A DNA stretch of 64,000 nt, from assembly GCF_025460765.1 (NCBI RefSeq), contig NZ_JAMWEG010000009.1, positions 237,632-301,631 on the forward strand, given 5' to 3'. The notes beneath the pieces were generated by a model. The model saw nothing but the letters and a program-made list of their open reading frames with translations, ran no database searches and was not told where the DNA came from. A program made the position numbers and the translations under genes. Each line of letters begins with the position of its first letter. Position 1 is the stretch's first letter. This DNA is from Micromonospora sp. MA102. GTDB taxonomy: Bacteria > Actinomycetota > Actinomycetes > Mycobacteriales > Micromonosporaceae. Positions 25,865 through 34,340 of the stretch are shown here, in pieces.

Positions 25865-26635
25865 TCAGCGACGACCGCTGGACTTGGCGGTGCTCCGGCC
25901 GTTCTGCGTGGCCTTGGTGACGTCGTCCGCCGGGCGGCCGGACACGTCCCTGGCACCCTCGGCGACCGAGGGAACCTTGTCGTTCGGGTGGATCACCGGC
26001 TGGCTGCTCGACGTGGCGGTCGAGGCGCTGCCGCTGCCGGCCACGGCCGAGCTGCCGGCGCCGGTCGGCCCGGCCTGGGTGACCTTCGCGGTCGCGTCGG
26101 GGGTCTCCACCACGATGGTGTCCACGTCCTCCCGCATCGGCTCCAGCTTGCCCGTCGGGTCGTACTCGGCCCATTCCTGCTGCTCGCGGCGGCGGCGCAT
26201 GGCCATCGCGCCGGCCAGCCCGGCGACCGTGCCGGCAACCAGCAGGCCGGTCGTCATGCCGCGCGACCTCTTCTGCTTCTTCTTCGCGGCCTTCATGTTC
26301 TTCGCCTTCACCTTCTTGCTCATCGCGGCCTGCTTGGCGGTGGCGGCCTTCCGGCCGGTCAGGGCCTTACCGGCGGCCTCGGCCTGCGCGTTCCGCATCG
26401 CCATGAGCAGCGGCGCGAGCGCGGCGGCCGTCGACGCCACGCCGCTCGACGCCCGGTCCCGGACGACGATCGCGGTGGGCGCGACCGCGCCCCGGGCCGC
26501 CTGGACGCGCGGGCCGACCGTGGCGCCGGCACCCTTCGCCGCGTGCGCGGCGGCCTGCCTCAGGTGACCGATGCCCTGGTTCAGCTCAGCCTTCGCGAGC
26601 TGCCCCCGGGTCTTGCGCCGCCCGATTCCAAACAC
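25865..26635 (-). CDS. Lys/Ala-rich membrane protein of unknown function
   Basis: A 256-residue protein that I do not assign to a family. A Lys/Ala-rich, histone-tail-like segment (AMSKKVKAKNMKAAKKKQKR) precedes one hydrophobic helix (MTTGLLVAGTVAGLAGAMAM) followed by RRRREQ. The C-terminal half is Ser/Thr/Ala-rich and low complexity. The GTG at 26635 is chosen because a perfect AGGAGG lies 7 nt upstream; an earlier ATG would place that sequence inside the gene. It is divergent from the cyclophilin gene. A membrane-anchored nucleic-acid-binding protein is possible but unproven. Confidence 0.7.
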   Translation of the reverse strand: MFGIGRRKTRGQLAKAELNQGIGHLRQAAAHAAKGAGATVGPRVQAARGAVAPTAIVVRDRASSGVASTAAALAPLLMAMRNAQAEAAGKALTGRKAATAKQAAMSKKVKAKNMKAAKKKQKRSRGMTTGLLVAGTVAGLAGAMAMRRRREQQEWAEYDPTGKLEPMREDVDTIVVETPDATAKVTQAGPTGAGSSAVAGSGSASTATSSSQPVIHPNDKVPSVAEGARDVSGRPADDVTKATQNGRSTAKSSGRR

Positions 26636-26752
26636 GGTCCCACCTCCTGGGAGTTGTTCCTTCGTCATCCTCCACCTTCGGATGCCTCCGCATGGCCAGA
26701 TCGGGCACATGGGAGGATCCGCATGGAACTGACCAACGAGTGAGGAGTACCC

Positions 26753-27283
26753 GTGGCCGAGGCTGTCTACGCCACCTTGCACACCAACGCTGGCCCGATC
26801 CGGTTGGAGCTCTTCCCGAACCACGCGCCGAAGACCGTCCGCAACTTCGTCGAGCTGGCCGAGGGCACCCGGGAGTACATCGACCCGCGCACCGGCCAGC
26901 CGGGCAGCGGGCCGTACTACGACGGCACCATCTCGCACCGCGTGATCAGCGGCTTCATGGTTCAGATGGGTGACCCGACCGGCACCGGTCGCGGTGGGCC
27001 GGGCTACAAGTTCGGCGACGAGTTCCACCCGGAGCTGCGCTTCGACCGGCCGTACCTGCTGGCGATGGCGAACGCCGGGCCGGGCACCAACGGCTCGCAG
27101 TTCTTCATCACGGTGGGCCCGACGCCGCACCTGAACAACCGGCACACCATCTTCGGTCAGGTCGCGGACGAGCAGTCGGCGAAGGTCGTCGACTCGATCG
27201 CGAACACCCCGACCGGCCCGAGCGACCGGCCGCTCCAGGACGTGGTCATCGAGCGCGTCGAGATCGAGCGCAAGCCGGCGTGA
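26753..27283 (+). CDS. Peptidyl-prolyl cis-trans isomerase, cyclophilin type
   Basis: A 176-residue cyclophilin. The active-site sequences are YYDGTISHRVISGFMVQMGD and LLAMANAGPGTNGSQFFITV, with the late HTIFGQVADE. It lacks a signal peptide and is probably cytosolic, assisting protein folding by proline isomerisation. The GTG start has GAGGAG 5 nt upstream. It is followed after 25 bp by the rhomboid gene, a neighbourhood seen in actinomycetes near the replication origin (recollection, not checked). Confidence 0.93.
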   Translation: MAEAVYATLHTNAGPIRLELFPNHAPKTVRNFVELAEGTREYIDPRTGQPGSGPYYDGTISHRVISGFMVQMGDPTGTGRGGPGYKFGDEFHPELRFDRPYLLAMANAGPGTNGSQFFITVGPTPHLNNRHTIFGQVADEQSAKVVDSIANTPTGPSDRPLQDVVIERVEIERKPA

Positions 27284-27308
27284 GCGTGACGCGGGTACCT
27301 TTGCTCGC

Positions 27309-28250
27309 ATGACTGAGCGCTCCGGGCAGGCAGGTGACGCCACAGGCGGGCCGGCGCCGACCACTCCGGTCTGCTACCGGCACCCGGATCGGGGGACGTA
27401 CGTCCGGTGCACCCGCTGTGACCGGCCGATCTGCCCGGAGTGCATGCGGGACGCCTCCGTCGGCCACCAGTGCCCGGAGTGCGTCAGTGAGGGACGCCGC
27501 ACCGTGCGGCCGGCGCGTACCGCCTTCGGGGGCGGTGCCGCCGGCCGCCAGGGCTATGTCACAAAGACCCTGATCGCGCTGAACGTGCTGGTCATGGTGC
27601 TGTCCATCGTCTCGGCCCGCAGCGGGAGCGCGGTGGCCGGCGGTGGCCTCGGCGGCCTGATGGGCAACTCGACGCCGCTGACCGACTGGGGCGCGGTGCT
27701 GGGCCAGGCCGTCTTCTCCGACGGCACGATCGGCGGGGTGGCCCAGGGCCAGTGGTACCGGCTGGTCACCGCCATGTTCCTGCACTACGGCGTGGTGCAC
27801 CTGCTGCTCAACATGTGGGCGCTCTGGGTGCTCGGCCGGACCCTGGAGGCGGTGCTCGGCCCGCTGCGCTTCCTGGCGCTCTACCTGATCGCCGGGCTCG
27901 GCGGCAACGTGGCGGTCTACCTGTTCAGCGCCCCCAACCAACCCGCCGTCGGGGCGTCGACGGCCATCTTCGGCTTGTTCGCCGCGATCTTCGTGATCAT
28001 GCGCCGGCTGGGCCGGGACACCTCGGCCATCGTGCCGATCCTGGTGATCAACCTGATCTTCACGTTCACCGTGCCGGGCATCTCGGTGGCCGGGCACCTC
28101 GGCGGGCTGGTGGTCGGCGCGCTGATGGCGCTCGTCCTGGCGTACGCCCCGCGGATGCGGCGGACCGCCTTCCAGACGGCCGGTGGGGCGATCCTGCTGG
28201 TGGCGCTGCTCGGGCTGGTCCTCGTCCGCACCGCCGCGCTGACCGGCTGA
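27309..28250 (+). CDS. Rhomboid-family intramembrane serine protease with N-terminal zinc finger
   Basis: A 313-residue membrane protein. Residues 21-60 hold a B-box-like zinc finger (CYRHPDRGTYVRCTRCDRPI, then CPECMRD and CPEC). About seven membrane helices follow. The catalytic pair is S217 in VGASTAIFG and H263 in AGHLGGL, with the structural HLLLNMW motif at 164-170. Rhomboids cleave membrane-spanning substrates. A -10 box TACCTT (27296-27301) lies 7 nt before the ATG, with no Shine-Dalgarno, so its own leaderless promoter is likely although the cyclophilin gene is just upstream. Confidence 0.9.
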   Translation: MTERSGQAGDATGGPAPTTPVCYRHPDRGTYVRCTRCDRPICPECMRDASVGHQCPECVSEGRRTVRPARTAFGGGAAGRQGYVTKTLIALNVLVMVLSIVSARSGSAVAGGGLGGLMGNSTPLTDWGAVLGQAVFSDGTIGGVAQGQWYRLVTAMFLHYGVVHLLLNMWALWVLGRTLEAVLGPLRFLALYLIAGLGGNVAVYLFSAPNQPAVGASTAIFGLFAAIFVIMRRLGRDTSAIVPILVINLIFTFTVPGISVAGHLGGLVVGALMALVLAYAPRMRRTAFQTAGGAILLVALLGLVLVRTAALTG

Positions 28251-28256
28251 CCGGTC

Positions 28257-28691
28257 TCAGCGCCCGGCCGCGCGGGCGGCCTCCAGGGCGGCGGCGACCT
28301 CCTCGGGCGGCGCGTCCAGGTCGTAGCGGCCGAACAGGTGCAGCGACTCGCCCGCGTCGATCTCCAGCGTCTCGGCGGTGAGCCCGCGCCGGGTACGCCG
28401 TTCCACCCGGATCGCCTCCACGGCCGCCCAGGGCAGCCGCCGGCGGCCGGCGTAGCCGTGGATCACGGTGATCCCCTCAGGGTCGGCGGCCAGCCGGACC
28501 GGCGCGACCAGGTCGCGCAGCGCCCAGCCGAGCAGCGCGGCGGCGGCCAGCCCGGCGAGCACCAGCTGGACCCGGTCCTCGGCGGCGAACAGCAGGCCCA
28601 GCGCGACCAGGACGAGCGCGCCGAGCGCCTTGACCGCCGGCACCACCGGCGACACCCGCCACTGCGGGGCCGGGGAGGACTGTGGAGTCAC
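28257..28691 (-). CDS. Membrane-anchored PH-domain protein
   Basis: A 144-residue protein with two close hydrophobic helices (VVPAVKALGALVLVALGLLF and LVLAGLAAAALLGWALR) followed by a bacterial PH-like domain containing ITVIHGYAGRRRLPWAAVEA. The GTG at 28691 starts just before the first helix. It is convergent with the rhomboid gene, with only 6 bp between stops. Function unknown; bacterial PH domains often take part in envelope or ligand-binding complexes. Confidence 0.75.
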   Translation of the reverse strand: MTPQSSPAPQWRVSPVVPAVKALGALVLVALGLLFAAEDRVQLVLAGLAAAALLGWALRDLVAPVRLAADPEGITVIHGYAGRRRLPWAAVEAIRVERRTRRGLTAETLEIDAGESLHLFGRYDLDAPPEEVAAALEAARAAGR

Positions 28692-28790
28692 CGCCCCAGC
28701 ATGCCAGCCGGGTGGCCCCGGGAACGGGGGAGGACGACCGCCCGGGTCAGCACGTAGGATCGGGGCAAGCCAGGTTACCGGGGAGTAGAC

Positions 28791-29963
28791 ATGAGTGACG
28801 CGGTCATCGTCGGAGCGGTCCGGACCCCGGTCGGGCGGCGCAAGGGCAGCCTTGCCGGCGTCCACCCGGTCGACCTCTCGGCGCACGTGCTGCGCGCCCT
28901 CGCCGAGCGGACCGGCATCGACCCCGAGCAGGTCGACGACATCGTCTGGGGCTGCGTGTCGCAGGTCGGCGAGCAGTCGTGGAACGTCGCGCGCAACGCC
29001 GTCCTCGCCGCCGGCTGGCCCGAGTCGGTCCCCGGCACCACGCTCGACCGGCAGTGCGGGTCGAGCCAGCAGGCGCTGCACTTCGCCGCCGCCACCGTGC
29101 TCTCCGGCCAGGCCGACCTGGTGGTCGCCGGGGGCGTCGAGTCGATGACCCGGGTGCCGATGGGCTCCAGCGTGGCCGGCGGGATGCCGTTCAGCGCCGC
29201 GATCCTGGAGCGCTACCGCGGCGTCGAGGGCGTCGCCGAGGACAGCCCGCTCCCGTTCAACCAGGGCGTCGGGGCCGAGCTGATCGCCCAGCGGTGGCGC
29301 TTCTCGCGCACCCAGCTCGACGAGTTCGCCCTCGCCAGCCACGAGAAGGCGGCCGCCGCGCAGGACGCCGGGGCGTTCGACCCCGAGCTGGCCCCGGTGG
29401 CGCTGGCCGACGGCGGCAAGTTCACCGCCGACGAGGGCATCCGGCGGGACACGTCGCTCGCCAAGCTGGGCGAGCTGCCCACCCCGTTCAAGGCCGACGG
29501 CGTGGTCACCGCCGGGTCCGCGTCGCAGATCTCCGACGGGGCGGCGGCGCTCGCGGTCACCACGAGCGAGTGGGCCAGCCGGCACGGCCTGCGCCCGCTG
29601 GCCCGGGTGCACACCGCCGTGGTCGCCGCCGACGACCCGGTCGCCATGCTCACCGCCCCCATCCCGGCCACCGCCAAGGCGCTGCGCCGCGCGGGGCTGG
29701 GCATCGAAGAGATCGGGGTGTACGAGGTGAACGAGGCGTTCGCCCCGGTGCCGCTGGCCTGGCTGGCGGAGACCGAGGCGGACCCGGAGCTGCTGAACCC
29801 GCGCGGCGGCGCGATCGCGCTCGGCCACCCGCTCGGCGGGTCCGGCGCCCGGATCATGACTACCATGCTCCAGCACATGCGGGACAACGGGATCCGCTAC
29901 GGCCTGCAGACCATGTGCGAGGGCGGCGGCATGGCCAACGCCACCATCGTCGAGCTGCTCTGA
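28791..29963 (+). CDS. Thiolase (acetyl-CoA C-acetyltransferase family)
   Basis: A 390-residue thiolase with all catalytic residues: nucleophile C89 in DRQCGSSQQAL, H346 in GHPLGGSGAR and C376 in MCEGGGMAN; NEAFAP is also present. It either condenses two acetyl-CoA or cleaves 3-ketoacyl-CoA in fatty acid oxidation. Full family length. A -10 box TAGGAT (28755-28760) and a GGGGAG ribosome site precede the ATG. It is divergent from the PH-domain gene; no other beta-oxidation gene is adjacent. Confidence 0.93.
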   Translation: MSDAVIVGAVRTPVGRRKGSLAGVHPVDLSAHVLRALAERTGIDPEQVDDIVWGCVSQVGEQSWNVARNAVLAAGWPESVPGTTLDRQCGSSQQALHFAAATVLSGQADLVVAGGVESMTRVPMGSSVAGGMPFSAAILERYRGVEGVAEDSPLPFNQGVGAELIAQRWRFSRTQLDEFALASHEKAAAAQDAGAFDPELAPVALADGGKFTADEGIRRDTSLAKLGELPTPFKADGVVTAGSASQISDGAAALAVTTSEWASRHGLRPLARVHTAVVAADDPVAMLTAPIPATAKALRRAGLGIEEIGVYEVNEAFAPVPLAWLAETEADPELLNPRGGAIALGHPLGGSGARIMTTMLQHMRDNGIRYGLQTMCEGGGMANATIVELL

Positions 29964-30006
29964 AATCGGCTGGCCGCCGCCGGAGGCAGCGCCTAGCGTG
30001 CCGACC

Positions 30007-30984
30007 GTGACGACACCGGACTGGTCCGATCCGTCCTGGCGGGACGCCGCGCTGGCCTGGGTCGGCGACGCGCTGGGCCGGCACGGCCGGCGGGTGACCG
30101 GCCCGGTCGAGCCCCGGGTCCGCCCCTGGTCGCTGGTCTGGCGGGTGCCCACCGGGACCGGCCCGGTCTGGTTCAAGGCCAACAACCCGGGCACCCGCTA
30201 CGAGGCGGCGCTCCTGGCCGAGCTGGCCCGGCTCGCCCCTGGCACCGTCCTCGACCCGCTGGCCGTGGACGCCGCGCGCGGCTGGTCGCTGCTGCCCGAC
30301 GGCGGCCCGAGCCTGCGCGACGTGCTCGCCGGGGACCTGAGCCGCTGGGAGCGGGTGCTGCCGGCGTACGCGGCGCTGCAGGTCGCGGTCGCGCCGCGGG
30401 TCGACCGGCTGCTCGCGGCGGGCGTGCCCGACCACCGGCCGGAGCTGATGCCGGAACTCCTCGACGGGCTGCTCGACGACGAGGAGGCTCTGCTGGTCGG
30501 CCAGCCGGACGGGCTGACCCCGGAGCTGCGCGCGCGGCTGCGCGCGTACCGGCCGGAGTTCGCCGCGACCTGCCGCCGCCTGGCGGAGTTCGGCGTCCCG
30601 GCCAGCGTGCAGCACGACGACCTGCACGACGGGAACGTCTTCGTCGCCGACGACGGCTACCGCTTCTTCGACTGGGGGGACGCCTCGGTGGCCCACCCCT
30701 TCGGCACGCTGCTCGTGACGCTCAACTCCGTGGCGCACGGCGCCGGGCTGGCGCCAGGCGACCCGGTGCTGGGCCGGCTGCGGGACGCCTACCTGGAGGC
30801 GTGGACCGACCGGTACGACCGGGCCGCCCTGCGGGAGGCCGCCGGCCTGGCCATGACGGTCGCCACGGTGAGCCGGTCGCTGTCCTGGCGGCGCGCCCTG
30901 GCCACCCCCGATCCGGCCCGGGCCGAGTACGCCGCCGCCGTGCCCGGCTGGCTCGGCGAACTCTTCGCCCCGACCCCGGCCTGA
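30007..30984 (+). CDS. Aminoglycoside phosphotransferase-like kinase
   Basis: A protein of about 325 residues with the APH kinase fold. The nucleotide-lobe lysine is in PVWFKANNPGTRYEAALLAE, the catalytic loop is VQHDDLHDGNVF and the metal motif YRFFDWGDASV. The substrate is unknown; members phosphorylate sugars, choline, aminoglycosides or macrolides. A GTG at 29998 is in frame, but the -10 box TAGCGT (29994-29999) overlaps it and lies 7 nt before the GTG at 30007, which fits a leaderless start there. It stands alone between the thiolase and the secreted repeat protein. Confidence 0.8.
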   Translation: MTTPDWSDPSWRDAALAWVGDALGRHGRRVTGPVEPRVRPWSLVWRVPTGTGPVWFKANNPGTRYEAALLAELARLAPGTVLDPLAVDAARGWSLLPDGGPSLRDVLAGDLSRWERVLPAYAALQVAVAPRVDRLLAAGVPDHRPELMPELLDGLLDDEEALLVGQPDGLTPELRARLRAYRPEFAATCRRLAEFGVPASVQHDDLHDGNVFVADDGYRFFDWGDASVAHPFGTLLVTLNSVAHGAGLAPGDPVLGRLRDAYLEAWTDRYDRAALREAAGLAMTVATVSRSLSWRRALATPDPARAEYAAAVPGWLGELFAPTPA

Positions 30985-31191
30985 CCTGCCGTTCACCACC
31001 GGGCATCGCCCTGGTTGCGCGGCGGTGAACAGTGGACGGTGGGTGGACCGGTGCGTAACGCGGACCCGCCCGGCGACGCCTGAATCGACGGATGCCGGCG
31101 GAGATCGACCCGGCCCCGACGGGGTGCGGTGGTGGTCTCGGGCACCCCGGTGGCGCCGGTCGCGCCGCCGTCCGATCGACGAAAGGCAGGC

Positions 31192-32925
31192 ATGCCCGTC
31201 ATCCGTTTCATCCGTCCCGGGGGCCCGGCACTGCGCGCCGGAGCGGCCGCCCTCGCCCTCTCCGCCGCCGTCACCGCTCTCGGTGCCGGCCCCGCCTCCG
31301 CCGCCCCGGCCCGGGCCGACCTGGGCCTCACGGTGACCCCCGACCCCGCGCGCGTCCTGGTCGCCGGTCAGGTCGCCGGCATCGGGGTCGACCTGGTCAA
31401 CCACGGCCGCGCCGGTGCCGAGGGGATCACCCTCACCTTCCGCCTCCCGCAGGGCGTCGCGCCCGCCGGTGAGGGCGGGATCCCGTCCGACAGCCCGTGG
31501 CACTGCGTCCTCGCCACCCCGGTCACGACCTGCACCCACCCCGCGCTCGCCGCCGGAGCGGCCGCCGCCCCGCTGAAGCTCCAGGTGCGGCTGCCCGCCG
31601 GCCGGGACGGCGGCAGCGTCACCGTGCCGGTCGGCGTGACCACGACCAGCCGGGAGAGCGCCACCGCCGACAACGCCGATACGGCCGTCTTCACCTACGA
31701 CGCGAGCATCGTGGTGCCGGAGCCGGAGGTGGCGGACCTCGGGCTCACCGTCACCCCCGACCCCGAGCGCGTCCGGGTCGACGGCCAGGCGGCCGGCGTC
31801 GGGCTGGCCCTGGTCAACCGGGGCAACGCCGTCGCCGACGGAATCAGCCTCCACGTCCGGCTGCCCGACGGCGTGACCGTCGCCGGCGACGGGGGCGGAG
31901 TGCCCGCGGACGGCCCGTGGCAGTGTGACGTCTCCTCGCCGGTGGTCGCCTGCACCCACCCGGCGCTCGCCGCGGGGGAGGCCGCCGCCGCGCTGACCCT
32001 GGGGGTGCAGCTCCCGGCCGGCGCGGACGGTTCGACCGTCACCGTGCCGGTGGACGTCAGCACCACCAGCGCGGAGACGAACAGCGGCGACAACATCGGC
32101 GACGCGGTCTTCACCTACGACGCGAGCATCGGGTCGTCCGACCCGCACGGCGCCGACCTCCGCTTCACCACCCTCGACGTGCGGCCGTACTGGGTCGTCG
32201 AAGGGGACACGGTTCGCACGGTCTGGGAGTTCGAGAACGTCGGCGACCTGGTCGCCGAGGACGTCACCATGCGGATCACCCTCGACCCGCGGCTGCGCCC
32301 GGTCCCGGCCGACGGGGTGAGCGCGCCCTGGCAGTGCAGCACGCTCACCGACGGCTGGGACTGCCGGCACACGCCGATGGTCACCGGCGAGCAGGCGGTG
32401 CTACCGCTGGAGTTCACGGTGGTCGGCGGGGGCGCCGGTGACCTGATCCCGTTCCAGGGCGTGCTCACCACCTCGACCCCGGAACTTCCCTCCGGGGCCA
32501 ACGAGATCGGCACGAGCGTCGAGTTCGCGGACACCAGCACCGTGCACGGTCAGCTCTGGCAGGACCTGGACGGCGACGGCCGGCGTGACGCCGAGGACGT
32601 GGCGGTCGACCCGGTCGCCGCGAACGCCTCGGTCTGGGTGGTGCCGACCTTCGCCGGGCAGCCGAACGGCACCCCGATCGCCGTGCCGGTGGCGGCCGAC
32701 GGCAGCTGGACGGTGGAGGTCAAGCCGAACCAGTACCGCGTCGAGGTGCGGGTCGCGGCGGCGTACGACTTCACCGGGCGGGACGCGACCGACGACGCCG
32801 TGGACTCCGACGTCTCCCGGTACGCCGTGGAGGGCGACGAGGTGATCGGCCACAGCGTCGACACGTACGTGCCGAACGGCAGCGACTGGCAGGTGGACGC
32901 CGGGCTGATCCGGGCCATCTCCTGA
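31192..32925 (+). CDS. Secreted protein with three DUF11/CARDB-like repeats and a Cna-B-like C-terminal domain
   Basis: A 577-residue exported protein; the signal peptide ends at PASAAPA. Two repeats of about 135 residues begin ADLGLTVTPDP and end AVFTYDASI, with a paired-Cys segment (HC...TCTHPALAAG, QC...ACTHPALAAG). A third, more distant repeat starts ADLRFTTLDV. The last 100 residues (GQLWQDLDGDGRRDAEDV...) resemble an SdrD/Cna-B domain with a Ca-binding-like DLDGDGRRD. No LPXTG or C-terminal helix is seen, so it is probably released or bound non-covalently. Such Ig-like stalks are usually adhesive or structural. AAAGG precedes the ATG. Confidence 0.8.
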   Translation: MPVIRFIRPGGPALRAGAAALALSAAVTALGAGPASAAPARADLGLTVTPDPARVLVAGQVAGIGVDLVNHGRAGAEGITLTFRLPQGVAPAGEGGIPSDSPWHCVLATPVTTCTHPALAAGAAAAPLKLQVRLPAGRDGGSVTVPVGVTTTSRESATADNADTAVFTYDASIVVPEPEVADLGLTVTPDPERVRVDGQAAGVGLALVNRGNAVADGISLHVRLPDGVTVAGDGGGVPADGPWQCDVSSPVVACTHPALAAGEAAAALTLGVQLPAGADGSTVTVPVDVSTTSAETNSGDNIGDAVFTYDASIGSSDPHGADLRFTTLDVRPYWVVEGDTVRTVWEFENVGDLVAEDVTMRITLDPRLRPVPADGVSAPWQCSTLTDGWDCRHTPMVTGEQAVLPLEFTVVGGGAGDLIPFQGVLTTSTPELPSGANEIGTSVEFADTSTVHGQLWQDLDGDGRRDAEDVAVDPVAANASVWVVPTFAGQPNGTPIAVPVAADGSWTVEVKPNQYRVEVRVAAAYDFTGRDATDDAVDSDVSRYAVEGDEVIGHSVDTYVPNGSDWQVDAGLIRAIS

Positions 32926-32931
32926 CCCCGG

Positions 32932-32970
32932 GACGGGCCCCGACCGCCACCTCGGCGGCCGGGGCCCGTC
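32932..32970 (+). terminator. Terminator hairpin
   Basis: GACGGGCCCCG (32932-32942) pairs with CGGGGCCCGTC (32960-32970) just after the repeat-protein stop codon; the loop has further pairing. Confidence 0.8.
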
Positions 32971-33065
32971 GTCCGTCGCACATCGGGTGCGATTTGCACG
33001 GGTGGAACTTCCAGAAATCGGGAGTGACCCATATCACCCCTGCTCACATGCTCGTTGCATCTTGC

Positions 33066-33578
33066 ATGGACGTGTTCTCGCGAACGTTCCTTCCGGCCGC
33101 CGCCGAGACCGGCCTGGCGACCCAGACCGTCAGCCGACACATGCCGGTCTTCCGCCGGTGCGTCGGCTCCGGTGACGCCACCATCCTGGTCACCCGATGC
33201 AGCCGCCCGGACCACCCGATCGGCGGCGACTACCTCATGCTGCTCACCCACCGCCGCCTGGTGGTCACCCAGCAGACCCGGGTGCTGCACCGGCTGCGCC
33301 TGCACCTCAACACCGAGCTGCGCGAACTGAGCAACGTCACCTGGAGCCCCGACCCCCGGTCGCACAGCGTGGAGCTGGCGGCCACCGCGATCGACGGGGT
33401 CCGGGAGCGGTTCCTCATCCGGACCCACCACCCGAAGCAGGTATGGCAGCTCGACGCCCTGCTCAACCACGCCTTCCGGACCCGGCTCCGGACGCCCGCG
33501 GAGCGGCTGGTCGCCACCATCGGCGAACCGCCGGCCGCCACCCGCCCGGCCGTGTTCCGCCCGGCGCCGGTCCGCTGA
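33066..33578 (+). CDS. Conserved-looking hypothetical protein
   Basis: A protein of about 170 residues that I do not recognise. It contains a PH-like run of strands (LMLLTHRRLVVTQQTRVLHR) and a basic, His-rich composition; no signal peptide or membrane helix. The ATG at 33066 (MDVFSRTF) is preferred; ATGs at 33048 and further upstream are in frame. No strong ribosome site is seen. It lies between a terminator and the two-component system. Codon use looks like that of its neighbours. Confidence 0.6.
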   Translation: MDVFSRTFLPAAAETGLATQTVSRHMPVFRRCVGSGDATILVTRCSRPDHPIGGDYLMLLTHRRLVVTQQTRVLHRLRLHLNTELRELSNVTWSPDPRSHSVELAATAIDGVRERFLIRTHHPKQVWQLDALLNHAFRTRLRTPAERLVATIGEPPAATRPAVFRPAPVR

Positions 33579-33647
33579 CCGGCTCCTTACCGAATCCGAA
33601 CACTCCCCTGACCTTCCGGGCGGCCCCCGGTCGGTAATCATGGGCCG

Positions 33648-34340
33648 GTGACCGTCGACGCCGCACCGCGCGGGCTCGTCCTCGTGGTGGAGGACGAGCC
33701 GGCCATCGCCGACCTGGTCCGGCTCTACCTGAGCCGGGACGGGTTCGGCGTACACCTGGAACGGGACGGTGCGGCCGGGCTCGCCGCCGCGCGGCGGCTG
33801 CGCCCGGTGGCCTGCGTGCTCGACATCGCGCTGCCCGGCCTGGCCGGCACCGAGGTGTGCCGGCGGCTGCGCGAGGCCGGCGACTGGACGCCTGTCATCT
33901 TCCTCACCGCCCGCGACGACGAGGTGGACCGGATCGTCGGCCTGGAGCTGGGCGCCGACGACTACGTGACCAAGCCGTTCAGCCCGCGCGAGCTGGTCGC
34001 CCGGGTCCGGGCCGTGCTGCGCCGCACCGCCGGCGCGCCCGCCACGGCCGAGCAGCCCCGGGTGGTCGGCGCGGTCACCCTCGACCCGGCCCGCCGCACG
34101 GTCACCGCCGCCGGCGCGCCGGTGCAGCTCACCTCCACCGAGTTCGACCTCCTCGCGCACCTGATGGCCCGGCCGGGACGGGTCTTCACCCGGGAGGAAC
34201 TGCTCGCCGGCGTCTGGGGGTACGCGGCACACGCCGGCACCCGGACCGTCGACGTGCACGTGGCGCAGGTGCGGGCCAAGCTCGGCCCGGCCAGCGTGAT
34301 CCGCACCCACCGCGGCGTCGGGTACGCGGCCGATGCCTGA
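33648..34340 (+). CDS. OmpR/PhoB-family response regulator
   Basis: A 230-residue response regulator. The receiver has the acidic VEDEP, phospho-acceptor D59 in VLDIALPG, T87 in FLTARD and K109 in VTKPF. The C-terminal winged helix starts around TEFDLLAHLMARPGRVFTR and ends in VIRTHRGVGY. It is coupled to the kinase gene by an 8-nt overlap. The upstream sequence (GGTCGGTAATCATGGG) contains an AT-containing -10-like stretch close to the GTG. The third gene of the block encodes a lipoprotein that may be sensed or controlled. Confidence 0.93.
   Translation: MTVDAAPRGLVLVVEDEPAIADLVRLYLSRDGFGVHLERDGAAGLAAARRLRPVACVLDIALPGLAGTEVCRRLREAGDWTPVIFLTARDDEVDRIVGLELGADDYVTKPFSPRELVARVRAVLRRTAGAPATAEQPRVVGAVTLDPARRTVTAAGAPVQLTSTEFDLLAHLMARPGRVFTREELLAGVWGYAAHAGTRTVDVHVAQVRAKLGPASVIRTHRGVGYAADA

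Noticed and set aside
26636..27364. Upstream extension of the Lys/Ala-rich protein on the minus strand
   Set aside because: It is antisense to the cyclophilin gene; a perfect AGGAGG fixes the start at 26635.
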